A model generated the notes under the pieces. That model was given only the letters and a program-made list of their open reading frames with translations, ran no database searches and was not told the DNA's origin. Shown piece by piece: positions 6,207 to 15,107 of a stretch of 64,000 nt of DNA; position 1 is the stretch's first letter, and the number at the start of each line of letters is the position of its first letter. Where the stretch lies: the NCBI RefSeq assembly GCF_048820975.1, contig NZ_JBMEUF010000001.1:372001-436000 (forward strand), given 5' to 3'. This DNA is from Glaciecola sp048820975. GTDB taxonomy: Bacteria; Pseudomonadota; Gammaproteobacteria; Enterobacterales; Alteromonadaceae. A program made the translations under genes and the position numbers.

Positions 6207-7856
6207 TCATTCATCAATGAGCGTTTCAACTTCTAGCTTCATTGTTTCAAATTTGGCTCGGTGAGTGTTCTTCAGAGGCAAACTGGTAATAAATCTATAT
6301 AACTCCCTGGCTTCTACTATGTATTTACCTTCAACTTTTGTTGCGGTGTTTATTAGTTTGCATAAGCATTGTAGTAAGTTTAATGATACACCAATATTAA
6401 GTGGGGCAATTTTTCTAGCAGAGGTGAATAAGTCATAAGCGTCTTTAAATTTCGCTTCGCTGTAAGCCTTAATGCCTACTTTATTAAGTTGAATATACTC
6501 TTTTCTTTTGGCTTGTGTTTTTACTCCAGCATTCTCTGCTAAGTATATAATTGAATTATCAACTTTATCAGGGTTGGAAAGTATAATTTTACTCAATTTA
6601 TGGGCTTCTTCGAAATCACATAAATCAATCATGACTTTTAAACTGTCGGCTGCTAAGGCAACCGGATATTCAGTAAATGTTTTTTCAATTTCAACTTGGC
6701 TCTCTTCCAAAATTTGTTTTGCTTCACTGGGCTTATCTTCTATAAAAAGCATTCGCGAGTGTACAAGCTTTTCGAATATATCATAATCAAAATCATCTAA
6801 CTGCGATCGTAAATTCTCTTCACTTTTAGCCTTATGCAAGGCCATCAATGAATCTTGCATGTACTTATTTTGGGCGCTGCTATCTTCTGTGTGTTCAGCT
6901 AAATCAAGTATGCTTCGTACGTATCCGCACATATGCGTTATATTTTTATGCACAGAGCGCTTTGACAAATCAAAAATTGATTTAGCGCTTTGCATCGCTA
7001 ATTCATAGTCACCGTTTTCACGAGCTATTTCACACACCCTAAAATGACGGTTTATTGAAAGAGGGGATAAGCTTAAAGCTTCTTGGATAAATTTTAAGGC
7101 TTCAGGCTTTTTGTTATATTGAAGATAGGCATCAGCCAATATGTCGTAAGCTTCTACATTGTTTTTAGATGTGTCTATGGCACGCTTGGCCGTGTTAATT
7201 GCATCTTCATATAGACCTTTAAGTAAAAGCGTTTTGGCCATACTACACAAAGCCCATTGTACTTCACGTTGTTTCAAAATACTGGCAAGAATCTGCTGTG
7301 CATCGTCATATTGCTCAGTTTTCCAAAATAATTGAACTATAATTTGCAATAAGTGGTTTTTGTAACGGGGCTCGGTTGCTAAAAAATGCTTACAGGTTTC
7401 TATGCTCAAAGCATATTTTTGATGGTCTATTTGGCTATATAAAGCCGAAAGCGCTATACGTCTGCTTATAGCGCGCGACACCCTAGCGTTTAATTGTGCT
7501 TGTGAAAAAGGTTTGATTAGATAATCATCAGGTTGTTTTTCTAGCGAGCCAAGTACCATTGAACGCGTACTATCACCACTTACCATTATAAAAACTGTAG
7601 ACGGGCGAATTAGGTGCAATTTTCGGATTTCTTCTAAAAACTCAAAGCCATTCTTACGGTTATTCCCTAAATGTAAGTCGCAAATTATAATATCAAACTT
7701 TACGCTCTTACATATTTTAATGGCAGATTCAGCTGACAATTCCGTTGTAACTTTAGTTGCCCCTAAACTATTAACTAACCCACGCATTAGCATAAGAAAG
7801 GGTCTACGATCTTCAACAATCAAACATCGTTTATTCGAATAGTCTAAGGTGGTCAT
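6207..7856 (-). CDS. REC-TPR response regulator
   Basis: A 549-residue cytoplasmic response regulator. Residues ~9-130 form a receiver domain: acidic pair in IVEDRRP, phospho-acceptor Asp60 (IIICDLHLG), Ser93 (MVSGDS) and Lys115 (LIKPF). The rest has no DNA-binding or enzymatic domain and instead carries several TPR-like helical repeats (for example around residues 180-260 and 455-490), so output is probably by protein-protein contact. The architecture matches VieB-like regulators. No histidine kinase is adjacent, but a soluble orphan kinase lies at 20862-21575. The downstream end abuts the integron array. Confidence 0.9.
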   Translation of the reverse strand: MTTLDYSNKRCLIVEDRRPFLMLMRGLVNSLGATKVTTELSAESAIKICKSVKFDIIICDLHLGNNRKNGFEFLEEIRKLHLIRPSTVFIMVSGDSTRSMVLGSLEKQPDDYLIKPFSQAQLNARVSRAISRRIALSALYSQIDHQKYALSIETCKHFLATEPRYKNHLLQIIVQLFWKTEQYDDAQQILASILKQREVQWALCSMAKTLLLKGLYEDAINTAKRAIDTSKNNVEAYDILADAYLQYNKKPEALKFIQEALSLSPLSINRHFRVCEIARENGDYELAMQSAKSIFDLSKRSVHKNITHMCGYVRSILDLAEHTEDSSAQNKYMQDSLMALHKAKSEENLRSQLDDFDYDIFEKLVHSRMLFIEDKPSEAKQILEESQVEIEKTFTEYPVALAADSLKVMIDLCDFEEAHKLSKIILSNPDKVDNSIIYLAENAGVKTQAKRKEYIQLNKVGIKAYSEAKFKDAYDLFTSARKIAPLNIGVSLNLLQCLCKLINTATKVEGKYIVEARELYRFITSLPLKNTHRAKFETMKLEVETLIDE

Positions 7857-8089
7857 AATACCCTATTAAGTTAAATCCAAACTAGAGAATGGATGGCTGA
7901 TAAGTATATTTAATATATATTGTACACTTTATATACTGTAGCAGATTTGGATGTTTTTATTATTTCTAATTATCGGCTAATAACGCTAAGCCTTGAGTTT
8001 GTTTGCCTAGTTGCCGATAAGCTTATACGCGTTGTAATTTAGGTTAAGGCTCGCTGAGTTTTATAATGTTAGGTAGATTTTAAAAAGCA

Positions 8090-8644
8090 ATGAATTCGCT
8101 GAATTGGCTAGTACATGAAGCAAGGCTTAATAATAGCCTGCATAAAATTAAAAATGACGCTGCCAATGGCAGTGTGCATGGTAACACGCCCGGGTCATTA
8201 TTTAGTTTGTACTTGGCAATGCAGCTTCCTAATACTGCTAATGATATACCCTATGAATTTGATGCTAATGTCCAAAATCCATCACTTGAACATGTCTTGG
8301 AATTACCTAGCGCTCCTAAATCTCCACTTTATGCTAGTGAAAGCGATTATTCGCGTCACTTGCTCTATATTGAACGTTTGCAGTCAGCTATAAATAGTTC
8401 AAATAATCATAGTATTTCTTCAGATATACACTGGCAGAACAGTTTTTTCCCACAAGCCTTGCACCATGCAGCCGAGCAAATACTAATAGATGACGAAGTT
8501 AAGCATAACATGCCTTATCAAACGCAATTGCTTCATCAAACGGCTCCTCAAGAGGAGGCCGCAAACACCAGTAAAACACAAGAGCCATTAAACGAAACCG
8601 ATTTATTTTCAGTTATTCAAGACGCAGAAAACTTTTTTTCTTAA
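8090..8644 (+). CDS. Hypothetical protein, possibly VC2046/SO_2500-like
   Basis: A 184-residue soluble protein with no clear domain. It is polar, with an early conserved-looking helix (MNSLNWLVHEARLNNSLHKI) and a short GSLFSLYLAMQL segment. The layout recalls the gammaproteobacterial VC2046/SO_2500 family, which is a weak impression only. The C-terminus ends in an acidic, Phe-rich tail (LFSVIQDAENFFS). No strong ribosome-binding site is seen (TTAAAAAGCA before ATG). It is followed by trhO in the same direction, 112 bp away. Confidence 0.55.
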   Translation: MNSLNWLVHEARLNNSLHKIKNDAANGSVHGNTPGSLFSLYLAMQLPNTANDIPYEFDANVQNPSLEHVLELPSAPKSPLYASESDYSRHLLYIERLQSAINSSNNHSISSDIHWQNSFFPQALHHAAEQILIDDEVKHNMPYQTQLLHQTAPQEEAANTSKTQEPLNETDLFSVIQDAENFFS

Positions 8645-8756
8645 ATCCCTTGCCCTAAAGCATAAAAGCTAAGGTTAGAAATTTCCGTACTAGTGTGGTA
8701 ATCTTCGCGCCGCAATTTTGCCTTGGTTTTACGTTCCAACTCGCAAAGGAAACAAT

Positions 8757-9749
8757 ATGAACAACTACCTAGTATGTGCTTTATACAAATTCGTCACGCT
8801 TGAAAATTACTTAGACATGCGTGAACCGCTTAGAGATTTTATGGAATCTCACCGTATTAAAGGTACCATTTTACTTGCGCTAGAGGGCCTAAACGGCACC
8901 GTTTCTGGTTCGCAAGAAGATATAAATTCCCTTTTAGAATACCTCAACAATGATGATCGTATTTCGCCCATTTCACATAAATTTTCATGGCACAAAGAGC
9001 AGCCGTTTTACCGCACTAAAGTGAAATTAAAAAAAGAAATTGTGACTATGGGTGTAGAAGGTATAGATCCCCTTAAAACCGTAGGCACTTATGTAGCACC
9101 TAAAGATTGGAATGAACTGATTTCAGACCCTGATGTAACAGTGGTAGATACTCGCAATGATTACGAAATTGAAATAGGCACATTTAAAAATGCTATTAAT
9201 CCTCAAACCGCTTCATTTCGCGAGTTCCCTGAATATGTTGCTAAAGAGCTAGACCCAGCAAAACACAAGAAAGTCGCTATGTTTTGTACCGGTGGTATAC
9301 GCTGTGAAAAATCTACAGCTTACTTAAAAGAGCAAGGCTTTGACGAGGTATATCACTTAGAGGGCGGTATTCTGCAGTATTTAGAAGACGTACCTAAAGA
9401 AGATTCTTTATGGGAAGGAGACTGCTTTGTATTTGATAACCGTGTAGCGGTTAATCATGATTTAGAACAAAGTGAGTATGACCAATGCTACGGTTGCCGT
9501 TTGCCCATAACTGAACAAGATAAACAAAGTGACAAGTATGAAGCTGGGGTAAGTTGCCCAGCGTGCTTTGGCACCCATACAGACGAACAACTTGCGCGAT
9601 TTAGAGAGCGTGAAAAACAAGTAAACCTTGCTAAACAAAGAGCCCAAGAACATGTGGGAACCGAAGCTCGGGATATTATGTTGCAAAAGCGCCAAGAAAA
9701 AGCTGAGGCGCAACGCCAACGAGCCTTAGCGAAAAACCAAGCGAAGTAG
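8757..9749 (+). CDS. trhO: tRNA uridine(34) hydroxylase TrhO (YceA, rhodanese family)
   Basis: Hydroxylates uridine 34 of tRNAs to 5-hydroxyuridine, a step towards cmo5U/mcmo5U wobble modification. The 330-residue protein has an N-terminal acylphosphatase-like domain (LVCALYKFVTLENY...), a rhodanese domain around residues 118-215 with catalytic Cys177 (AMFCTGGIRCEKS), and a C-terminal Cys-rich segment (CYGCRLPI, SCPACFG). The ATG at 8757 is preceded by AAAGGAAACAAT. An upstream in-frame TTG at 8718 lacks such a site. Confidence 0.94.
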   Translation: MNNYLVCALYKFVTLENYLDMREPLRDFMESHRIKGTILLALEGLNGTVSGSQEDINSLLEYLNNDDRISPISHKFSWHKEQPFYRTKVKLKKEIVTMGVEGIDPLKTVGTYVAPKDWNELISDPDVTVVDTRNDYEIEIGTFKNAINPQTASFREFPEYVAKELDPAKHKKVAMFCTGGIRCEKSTAYLKEQGFDEVYHLEGGILQYLEDVPKEDSLWEGDCFVFDNRVAVNHDLEQSEYDQCYGCRLPITEQDKQSDKYEAGVSCPACFGTHTDEQLARFREREKQVNLAKQRAQEHVGTEARDIMLQKRQEKAEAQRQRALAKNQAK

Positions 9750-9829
9750 TATTCAACTAGGTAAACCGAGTGTTATTTAGCTAGACACCCCTTATGATAA
9801 AAGAGTAAACTTCTGATAACACTTGAAAG

Positions 9830-10105
9830 ATGGATGTAACAGATATGACAGACGCAAAATCGCCAGAAGCAAATTTGAGCGCTGATAAGATTGCAGAGAT
9901 TCGCAAAGAATTTGAATATTTTGACCGTGATAATAACGGCCAAATAGATTTACCAGAATTTATCGAAATGTTGACAATACTTTCGCCAAAAACTAAAGCC
10001 AATCATGTACAAGAAGGTTTCAACATGATTGACGACAACAGCGATGGTTACATCGACTTTGAAGAGTTTTTGGAGTGGTGGCAAGAAGCTTGGTGGGAAT
10101 ACTAA
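9830..10105 (+). CDS. EF-hand calcium-binding protein
   Basis: A 91-residue calmodulin-like protein with two canonical EF-hand loops: DRDNNGQIDLPE (residues 32-43) and DDNSDGYIDFEE (68-79). All usual Ca2+-ligand positions are acidic or Asn. There is no signal peptide, so it acts in the cytoplasm. The C-terminus is Trp-rich (FLEWWQEAWWEY). Translation could start at ATG 9830 or 9845; neither has a strong ribosome-binding site. It converges on the helicase gene with a 4-bp overlap of stop codons. Confidence 0.88.
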   Translation: MDVTDMTDAKSPEANLSADKIAEIRKEFEYFDRDNNGQIDLPEFIEMLTILSPKTKANHVQEGFNMIDDNSDGYIDFEEFLEWWQEAWWEY

Positions 10106-11451
10106 TCTTCGTCAATAGAATCATCAAGATTGCTAGTACGCGCTTTGCGCTTAATAGGAATATTGCCTAATTCTACTGAATCTGCATTATTAAAGCGCTT
10201 TTTAGGCGCTTTTTTATTACCTGAATTTTGCGCCGCGGCCGGTTTGGCCTTATTAACTTTCGCTTTTTTAGCCACTACTTTCTTAATGCCTTTAAATTGA
10301 GTTTCTATTCCTTCAATACTTAAAAACTCGGCATCATTAATATAGTTGGCTTTAATACTCTCAAAGCTTTTCCAATCTTTCTTTCCTACTATAGAAAGCG
10401 CTAATCCGGTATTGCCTGCGCGCCCAGTTCGCCCAATTCTATGAATGTATTCTTCTGGGAACTTAGGTAAATCATAGTTAATTACCAAAGCAACGTTTCG
10501 AATATCTAAGCCTCTGGCGGCTAAATCAGTGGTTACTAGTACCGAGAATTTACCTTGGCTAAAATCAGAAAGTATTTGGTTGCGCTGTTGTTGTAGCAAA
10601 TCACCACTTAATGCGACCGCGTTAAAACCTGCTTCACTGAGCATGCCGCATAATCGTTGCGTGTCTTCACGGGTGGCGGTAAATACAATGGCTTGCTCTT
10701 GTTCTTTAATACTAATTAGCTTTGTTAACTGGGTATCTTTTTGGCTAACACCATCTGACAAATAAAAACGTTGCTCAATATCCTTATGGGGCTGATGTGA
10801 GCTATCTACCACTATTTTTTGAGGCGCATTAAGCAGCTCTTGAGTCATTTGTTTTACTTGGGCTTGTTCAATAGTTGCTGAAAACATCATAGTTTGGCGT
10901 TTGCGATGATCAGCCTGCCTATGTATTTGGGCTAATTGTTCGCTAAATCCAAGCTCTAACATTCTATCGGCTTCATCTAATATTAATAATTCAAGGCCAT
11001 TTAAAAAAACTTGTTTATCTTTTAAGTGGTCAGCAATACGCCCAGCCGTACCAACTACTATATGCGGATTACGGCGCAGCAGTTTAGCTTGGTCATTATA
11101 ATTTTCGCCACCTACTATTAAGTTGGCTTGAAGCTGCGTATTTGCAATTACCTGGCGAACAACACCAAATACTTGTTTTGCTAATTCACGAGTAGGAGCC
11201 AGTATTAAAGCTCGGGGATCGGCTTTAGACAGCGAACGCTGGGTTAATAAGCGATGCACCATGGGTACAACGAACGCTAAGGTTTTTCCTGAGCCAGTTT
11301 TTGAAGCTGCAATAATATCTTTATTTAATAAAGCATGAGGAATTGCCTGTTGCTGGATGTCAGTCAAGTTGGCAAGTTGCATAATAGTGAGGTTTTTCAC
11401 TATACGATGGTCAATAGGCAGTTCAGAAAATAACAAAAAAATAGCGCTCAA
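10102..11451 (-). CDS. DEAD-box ATP-dependent RNA helicase
   Basis: A 449-residue DEAD-box helicase that would remodel RNA or RNP structures. Motifs in order: Q motif (FSELPIDHRIVKNL...DIQQQAIP), motif I ASKTGSGKT (Ser-Lys in place of the more usual Ala-Gln), Ia PTRELA, TAGRI (usual TPGRL), II DEAD, III SAT, V TTDLAARGLDI and VI HRIGRTGRAG. A basic, low-complexity C-terminal tail (about residues 385-440) could bind RNA. The Q motif requires a start at the TTG at 11451. No Shine-Dalgarno precedes it, and a TATAAT box lies only ~20 bases upstream. RhlE/SrmB-like but not assigned to one type. Confidence 0.92.
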   Translation of the reverse strand: MSAIFLLFSELPIDHRIVKNLTIMQLANLTDIQQQAIPHALLNKDIIAASKTGSGKTLAFVVPMVHRLLTQRSLSKADPRALILAPTRELAKQVFGVVRQVIANTQLQANLIVGGENYNDQAKLLRRNPHIVVGTAGRIADHLKDKQVFLNGLELLILDEADRMLELGFSEQLAQIHRQADHRKRQTMMFSATIEQAQVKQMTQELLNAPQKIVVDSSHQPHKDIEQRFYLSDGVSQKDTQLTKLISIKEQEQAIVFTATREDTQRLCGMLSEAGFNAVALSGDLLQQQRNQILSDFSQGKFSVLVTTDLAARGLDIRNVALVINYDLPKFPEEYIHRIGRTGRAGNTGLALSIVGKKDWKSFESIKANYINDAEFLSIEGIETQFKGIKKVVAKKAKVNKAKPAAAQNSGNKKAPKKRFNNADSVELGNIPIKRKARTSNLDDSIDED

Positions 11452-11471
11452 TTAAATAATAAAGCGCTATT
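11440..11471. repeat. 9-bp inverted repeat over the helicase start
   Basis: AATAGCGCT (11440-11448) and AGCGCTATT (11463-11471) are perfect inverted repeats with a 14-base loop that contains the helicase TTG start codon (11449-11451). One arm overlaps the -10 box on the minus strand. It could be an operator in DNA or, if transcription starts further upstream, an RNA hairpin over the start codon. Confidence 0.7.
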
Positions 11472-11474
11472 ATA
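11469..11474 (-). promoter_or_regulatory. -10 box of the helicase gene
   Basis: TATAAT on the minus strand (ATTATA on plus), about 18 bases before the TTG start. No good -35 TTGACA is found 17 bases upstream. Transcription from here would give a leader of only ~10 bases. Confidence 0.5.
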
Positions 11475-11538
11475 CTCACTTAAACGGTTTTACTGTAGCT
11501 AAATATTAAGCCTTCAAAAATAGCATTAATTTGCTCAT

Positions 11539-12195
11539 TTAAAATGTCATTTCTGGAATGTCACCCTCAACAATGAGTTTACCGGCCGTTTTTTCTTTAA
11601 TTTCATCAGTACTTACACCCGGAGCGCGTTCTTTTAAATGAAATGCGCCATTGGCGACTTCTAGAACAGCTAAGTCAGTAATGATGCGAGTAATGCAATT
11701 TACGCCGGTAAGGGGAAGGGTGCATGATTGCAATAACTTCGAGTTACCGTATTTGTCAGCGTGGGTCATAGTCACAATAATATTTTTTGCTCCTGCCACC
11801 AAATCCATGGCTCCCCCCATGCCTTTTATTAATTTTCCAGGTATCATCCACGAAGCAATATTACCGTTTACGTCAACCTCAAACGCTCCTAGCACGGTAA
11901 AATCAACGTGGCCGCCGCGGATCATGGCAAAGCTTTCAGCTGAGGAAAATATAGAAGCCCCGGTAATGGCTGTAACGGTTTCTTTGCCTGCATTTATCAT
12001 ATCAGCGTCTACTTGTTCTTCAGTTGGATAGGCGCCCATGCCAAGCAGGCCATTTTCAGATTGCAGCATGACTTCAATATTGTTTGGTACATAGTTAGCG
12101 GCTAGAGTGGGAATACCAATACCAAGGTTTACATAGTTGCCATCTTGAAATTCTTGAGCAACGCGCATTGCAATCTGATCACGTGTTAATGCCAT
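11539..12195 (-). CDS. scoB: 3-oxoacid CoA-transferase subunit B
   Basis: Beta subunit of succinyl-CoA:3-ketoacid (acetoacetate) CoA-transferase, which activates acetoacetate with CoA from succinyl-CoA. 218 residues, normal for the family. The catalytic Glu is in LQSENGLLGMG, and IPTLAANYVP and GAMDLVAGA match the family. It starts 2 bases after the scoA stop; its ribosome-binding site GAGGAG lies inside the end of scoA, so the two are translationally coupled. Confidence 0.93.
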   Translation of the reverse strand: MALTRDQIAMRVAQEFQDGNYVNLGIGIPTLAANYVPNNIEVMLQSENGLLGMGAYPTEEQVDADMINAGKETVTAITGASIFSSAESFAMIRGGHVDFTVLGAFEVDVNGNIASWMIPGKLIKGMGGAMDLVAGAKNIIVTMTHADKYGNSKLLQSCTLPLTGVNCITRIITDLAVLEVANGAFHLKERAPGVSTDEIKEKTAGKLIVEGDIPEMTF

Positions 12196-12197
12196 GA

Positions 12198-12905
12198 TTA
12201 ATTCTCCTCTTTTGCTAAAACTCTACGCTCTATGCGTTTCTCAAAACTGCCTTTTACCACGCGGTTTACGTAAATGCCCGGCGTATGTATTTCACTTGGA
12301 GCAAGTTCACCAGGCTCAACAATTTCTTCGGCTTCAACAACCGTAATTTTACCTGCCGTTGCTGCCATTGGGTTGAAGTTCATAGCGGTATGTCGATACA
12401 CGCAGTTTCCATAACGGTCAGCTTTCCATGCTTTTACTATGGCAAAATCTCCTCCAATACTTTCTTCTAGTATATAAGGGCGGCCATTAAATTCTTTTAC
12501 CTCTTTGCCTTCTCCAACCGGCGTACCGTAGCCAGTTGCAGTGTAAAATGCGGGAATACCAGCACCAGCAGCACGCATTTTTTCAGCTAATGTGCCTTGC
12601 GGAGTGAGTTCTACTTCTAATAAACCACTAAGTAATTGTTTTTCAAATAGGGCATTTTCACCAACATAAGAGGACACCATTTTTTTGACTTGTTGGTCTT
12701 CCAATAAAACGCCTAAGCCAAAACCGTCTACACCGCAGTTGTTAGATACTACAGTAAGGCCGCGGGTGCCCATTGTTTTAATTTGTGCAATAAGCCCTTC
12801 GGGTATGCCGCATAAACCGAAACCGCCGGCTATTATCGTCATGTTATCTTCAAGGCCTTGCATTGCCTCTTCAAGGCTATTTACCACTTTGTTAAAGCCA
12901 GCCAT
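12198..12905 (-). CDS. scoA: 3-oxoacid CoA-transferase subunit A
   Basis: Alpha subunit of the same CoA-transferase. 235 residues from the ATG at 12905, which has GGAGGG 5-6 bases upstream; a longer in-frame extension lacks a ribosome-binding site. Visible family features are the Gly-rich GGFGLCGIPEGL near residue 30, SNNCGVDGFGLG, and the conserved ETPxGTLAEKMRAAGAGIPAFYT-type region (here LTPQGTLAEKMRAAGAGIPA). Probably in one transcript with scoB and controlled by the divergent LysR gene. Confidence 0.93.
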   Translation of the reverse strand: MAGFNKVVNSLEEAMQGLEDNMTIIAGGFGLCGIPEGLIAQIKTMGTRGLTVVSNNCGVDGFGLGVLLEDQQVKKMVSSYVGENALFEKQLLSGLLEVELTPQGTLAEKMRAAGAGIPAFYTATGYGTPVGEGKEVKEFNGRPYILEESIGGDFAIVKAWKADRYGNCVYRHTAMNFNPMAATAGKITVVEAEEIVEPGELAPSEIHTPGIYVNRVVKGSFEKRIERRVLAKEEN

Positions 12906-13024
12906 TAAAACCCTCCTGATAGTGATTGTTTTTTGAACACCTTTAGTATTTAACACTTATATGCTTTTGTAAAATTGATTTAATGATATGATTATTAGAT
13001 AAAATGGAATAATGAGGTGTTTAT

Positions 13025-13918
13025 TTGATTTCTTATAAAAATATGCGAGCGTTTGTAGAAGTCGCTAAATCAAACACGTTTGCAGAAGCGGCGCAAAAAC
13101 TATTTTTGTCTCAACCGGCCTTATCATCCGCGATTAAAAATATGGAGTCCCAACTAGGCGGGCAGTTATTTATCCGCAGCACGCGGCGTGTGGAATTAAG
13201 CCCTGAAGGTAAATTGTTTCTTCCCAAAGCTCAACGGGTTTTAATAGATTACGAAGGCGCAATAGATGATGTAAAAGCTTTATTTACTGCGCAGCAGGGC
13301 AGTATAGTGGTTTCAGCAATGCCGTCTTTTGCTAGCGGCCCACTTCCACAAATTCTGCAAACATTTACTCAGCAATTTTCAAATATAAGCATTCGAATTC
13401 TTGATGTTGTGATGGAAAAAGTGATTGATAATGTTAAGCAACAACGAGCAGAACTAGGCTTTGTATTTACTCCCCCTGCATTAGAGGGTTTGAGTTTCCA
13501 GCCTTTAATGAGCGATTCATTTTGCGTGGTTATGCCGCAATTTCATCCCCTTGCTAAAAAAGAGTCATGTAGGCTGCAAGAAATCGCTGAATTTCCGTTT
13601 GTTGCCATGAATAGAGAATCGAGTATTCGAAAGTGGTTAGATACAGCAATGGCGCAGGCCAATATATCGCTTAAAATTATTACGGAGGCTTCGCAACTTA
13701 GTACTATTGGGCAATTGGTAGCGAGTAATATAGGTATTTCAATTGTGCCTCAGCTTTGCAAGCATGAAATGCAAAATAAAGGATTGGTTTGTTTAAACGT
13801 AAGTGATTTAGCTTTTAATAAACAAATTGGAGTAATTTACCGTAAGCAAGATAGCTTGTCGGTAGCGGCACAACAATTACTGCTTGTATTAGAGCAAAAA
13901 GGAAATGCAACCTTATGA
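13025..13918 (+). CDS. LysR-family transcriptional regulator, divergent from scoAB
   Basis: A 297-residue LysR regulator. The N-terminal winged helix is clear (MRAFVEVAKSNTFAEAAQKL then LSQPALSSAIKNMESQLGGQ), followed by a two-lobed substrate-binding domain of the usual length. The start is a TTG at 13025, supported by GAGGTG seven bases upstream. It is divergent from scoA (119 bp), so it probably controls it, and its stop overlaps the next gene by 4 bp (ATGA), so the two are co-transcribed. Effector unknown. Confidence 0.9.
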   Translation: MISYKNMRAFVEVAKSNTFAEAAQKLFLSQPALSSAIKNMESQLGGQLFIRSTRRVELSPEGKLFLPKAQRVLIDYEGAIDDVKALFTAQQGSIVVSAMPSFASGPLPQILQTFTQQFSNISIRILDVVMEKVIDNVKQQRAELGFVFTPPALEGLSFQPLMSDSFCVVMPQFHPLAKKESCRLQEIAEFPFVAMNRESSIRKWLDTAMAQANISLKIITEASQLSTIGQLVASNIGISIVPQLCKHEMQNKGLVCLNVSDLAFNKQIGVIYRKQDSLSVAAQQLLLVLEQKGNATL

Positions 13919-14619
13919 ATATTAATAGCGATTTTTCAAAAAATATACTAATAGATACACATGCAAGTTCATGGCAGGTGTCGCCAATGAAAGGTGTAGA
14001 GCGTAAACCGCTTGACAGAATAGGGGATGAAATTGCACGCGCAACAAGTTTGGTTAAATATGCCCCTAATAGTCATTTTTCAGGCCATATTCACACAGGC
14101 GGTGAAGAGTTTTTAGTGTTGGAGGGCGTGTTCCAAGACGAACATGGTGACTATCCGGCCGGTACCTATATACGAAACCCGCCGCAGTCATCACACATCC
14201 CTTTTTCTGATGAAGGCTGCGTAATCCTTGTTAAACTATGGCAATTTGAACTAGCTGATCGTTTTCAAATGAATGTTAATATTTATGATAAATTTGATAA
14301 AACGAGCGGGCAAACCGAACTTTGTTGTTTATATGAAAACAATCATGAAAAAGTGACGGTGCTTCGTATTAAAGCCGGTGAAAGTTATTCATTTAGCAAA
14401 CACGACGGGCTTGAGCTTTTTGTTCTAGAAGGTGAGGGAACTATAACGCCAACAAACGAATTAACTTCGATGCAAATTCGTCAGGCTTTTTGGTTTAGGC
14501 AAGGGGTAGATGCTTCAATTGTTATTGAAGCAAATACTGAAATGACAATTTGGCTTAAGCATGACCATTTGCTGAACGTGCCACAGCAAATTAAAAACTT
14601 ACGTAGCCACACTACTTAA
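13915..14619 (+). CDS. ChrR-like double-cupin protein
   Basis: A 234-residue cupin protein. The first cupin (residues ~40-110) has the metal-site motif HIHTGGEEFLVLEGVFQDEH followed by GTYIRNPPQSSH, as in ChrR-type cupins. A second, degenerate cupin covers residues ~135-215 (LFVLEGEGTI) without clear metal ligands. It overlaps the LysR gene by 4 bp. Its role near a CoA-transferase is unknown; it lacks an obvious zinc anti-sigma domain, so it is not a full ChrR. Confidence 0.82.
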   Translation: MNINSDFSKNILIDTHASSWQVSPMKGVERKPLDRIGDEIARATSLVKYAPNSHFSGHIHTGGEEFLVLEGVFQDEHGDYPAGTYIRNPPQSSHIPFSDEGCVILVKLWQFELADRFQMNVNIYDKFDKTSGQTELCCLYENNHEKVTVLRIKAGESYSFSKHDGLELFVLEGEGTITPTNELTSMQIRQAFWFRQGVDASIVIEANTEMTIWLKHDHLLNVPQQIKNLRSHTT

Positions 14620-15107
14620 GATGCGTTCGGATTGTTTGAGCGCTTATGGAACACATAAAGTATGGCAATTACTAATACAAAGAACGCAATATGCAACACT
14701 AACTTTGCATCGATGCTTGTATTAACCGGAGGGAGTGAACTTAAGGCCGGCACTGATAGTGTTCCAAGTAACTTCATCACAAACACATTTGCGGGCGTTG
14801 CCAGTAAAGTTGTAACCCAACCTAAAGCAACTGTTTGAGCAATGCTTACCCAAATAGAGGGGTTAATCGCAAATATTATCGTACTCACACCAGCATAGGC
14901 GATTGATACTAGTAAATGAACAAGCCATGCCATAACACTTGCTTGCAATATTGAGTATGCACCTAGTTCCATGTAAGTTTGTGCATGCCGGCCGGTAATG
15001 GTTCCCATGGCAAACAGTGATTGAAAAGCAATAAACAGCACTCCCGCAACGATGCCCGAAATGAGAGAGTATTTGATAATTTGACTAGTTGAAAAATGGC
15101 CTTGCAT
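14616..15107 (-). CDS. Four-helix membrane protein
   Basis: A 163-residue integral membrane protein of unknown function. Hydrophobic segments at about residues 14-34, 50-72, 75-105 and 130-150 predict four membrane helices. ATG 15107 is chosen over an upstream in-frame ATG because TAGGAGC lies just before it. It converges on the cupin gene, with the stop codons overlapping by 4 bp. No family recognised. Confidence 0.7.
   Translation of the reverse strand: MQGHFSTSQIIKYSLISGIVAGVLFIAFQSLFAMGTITGRHAQTYMELGAYSILQASVMAWLVHLLVSIAYAGVSTIIFAINPSIWVSIAQTVALGWVTTLLATPANVFVMKLLGTLSVPALSSLPPVNTSIDAKLVLHIAFFVLVIAILYVFHKRSNNPNAS

Noticed and set aside
9462..9719. ORF opposite trhO
   Set aside because: A minus-strand shadow of trhO, with no ribosome-binding site or recognisable domain.
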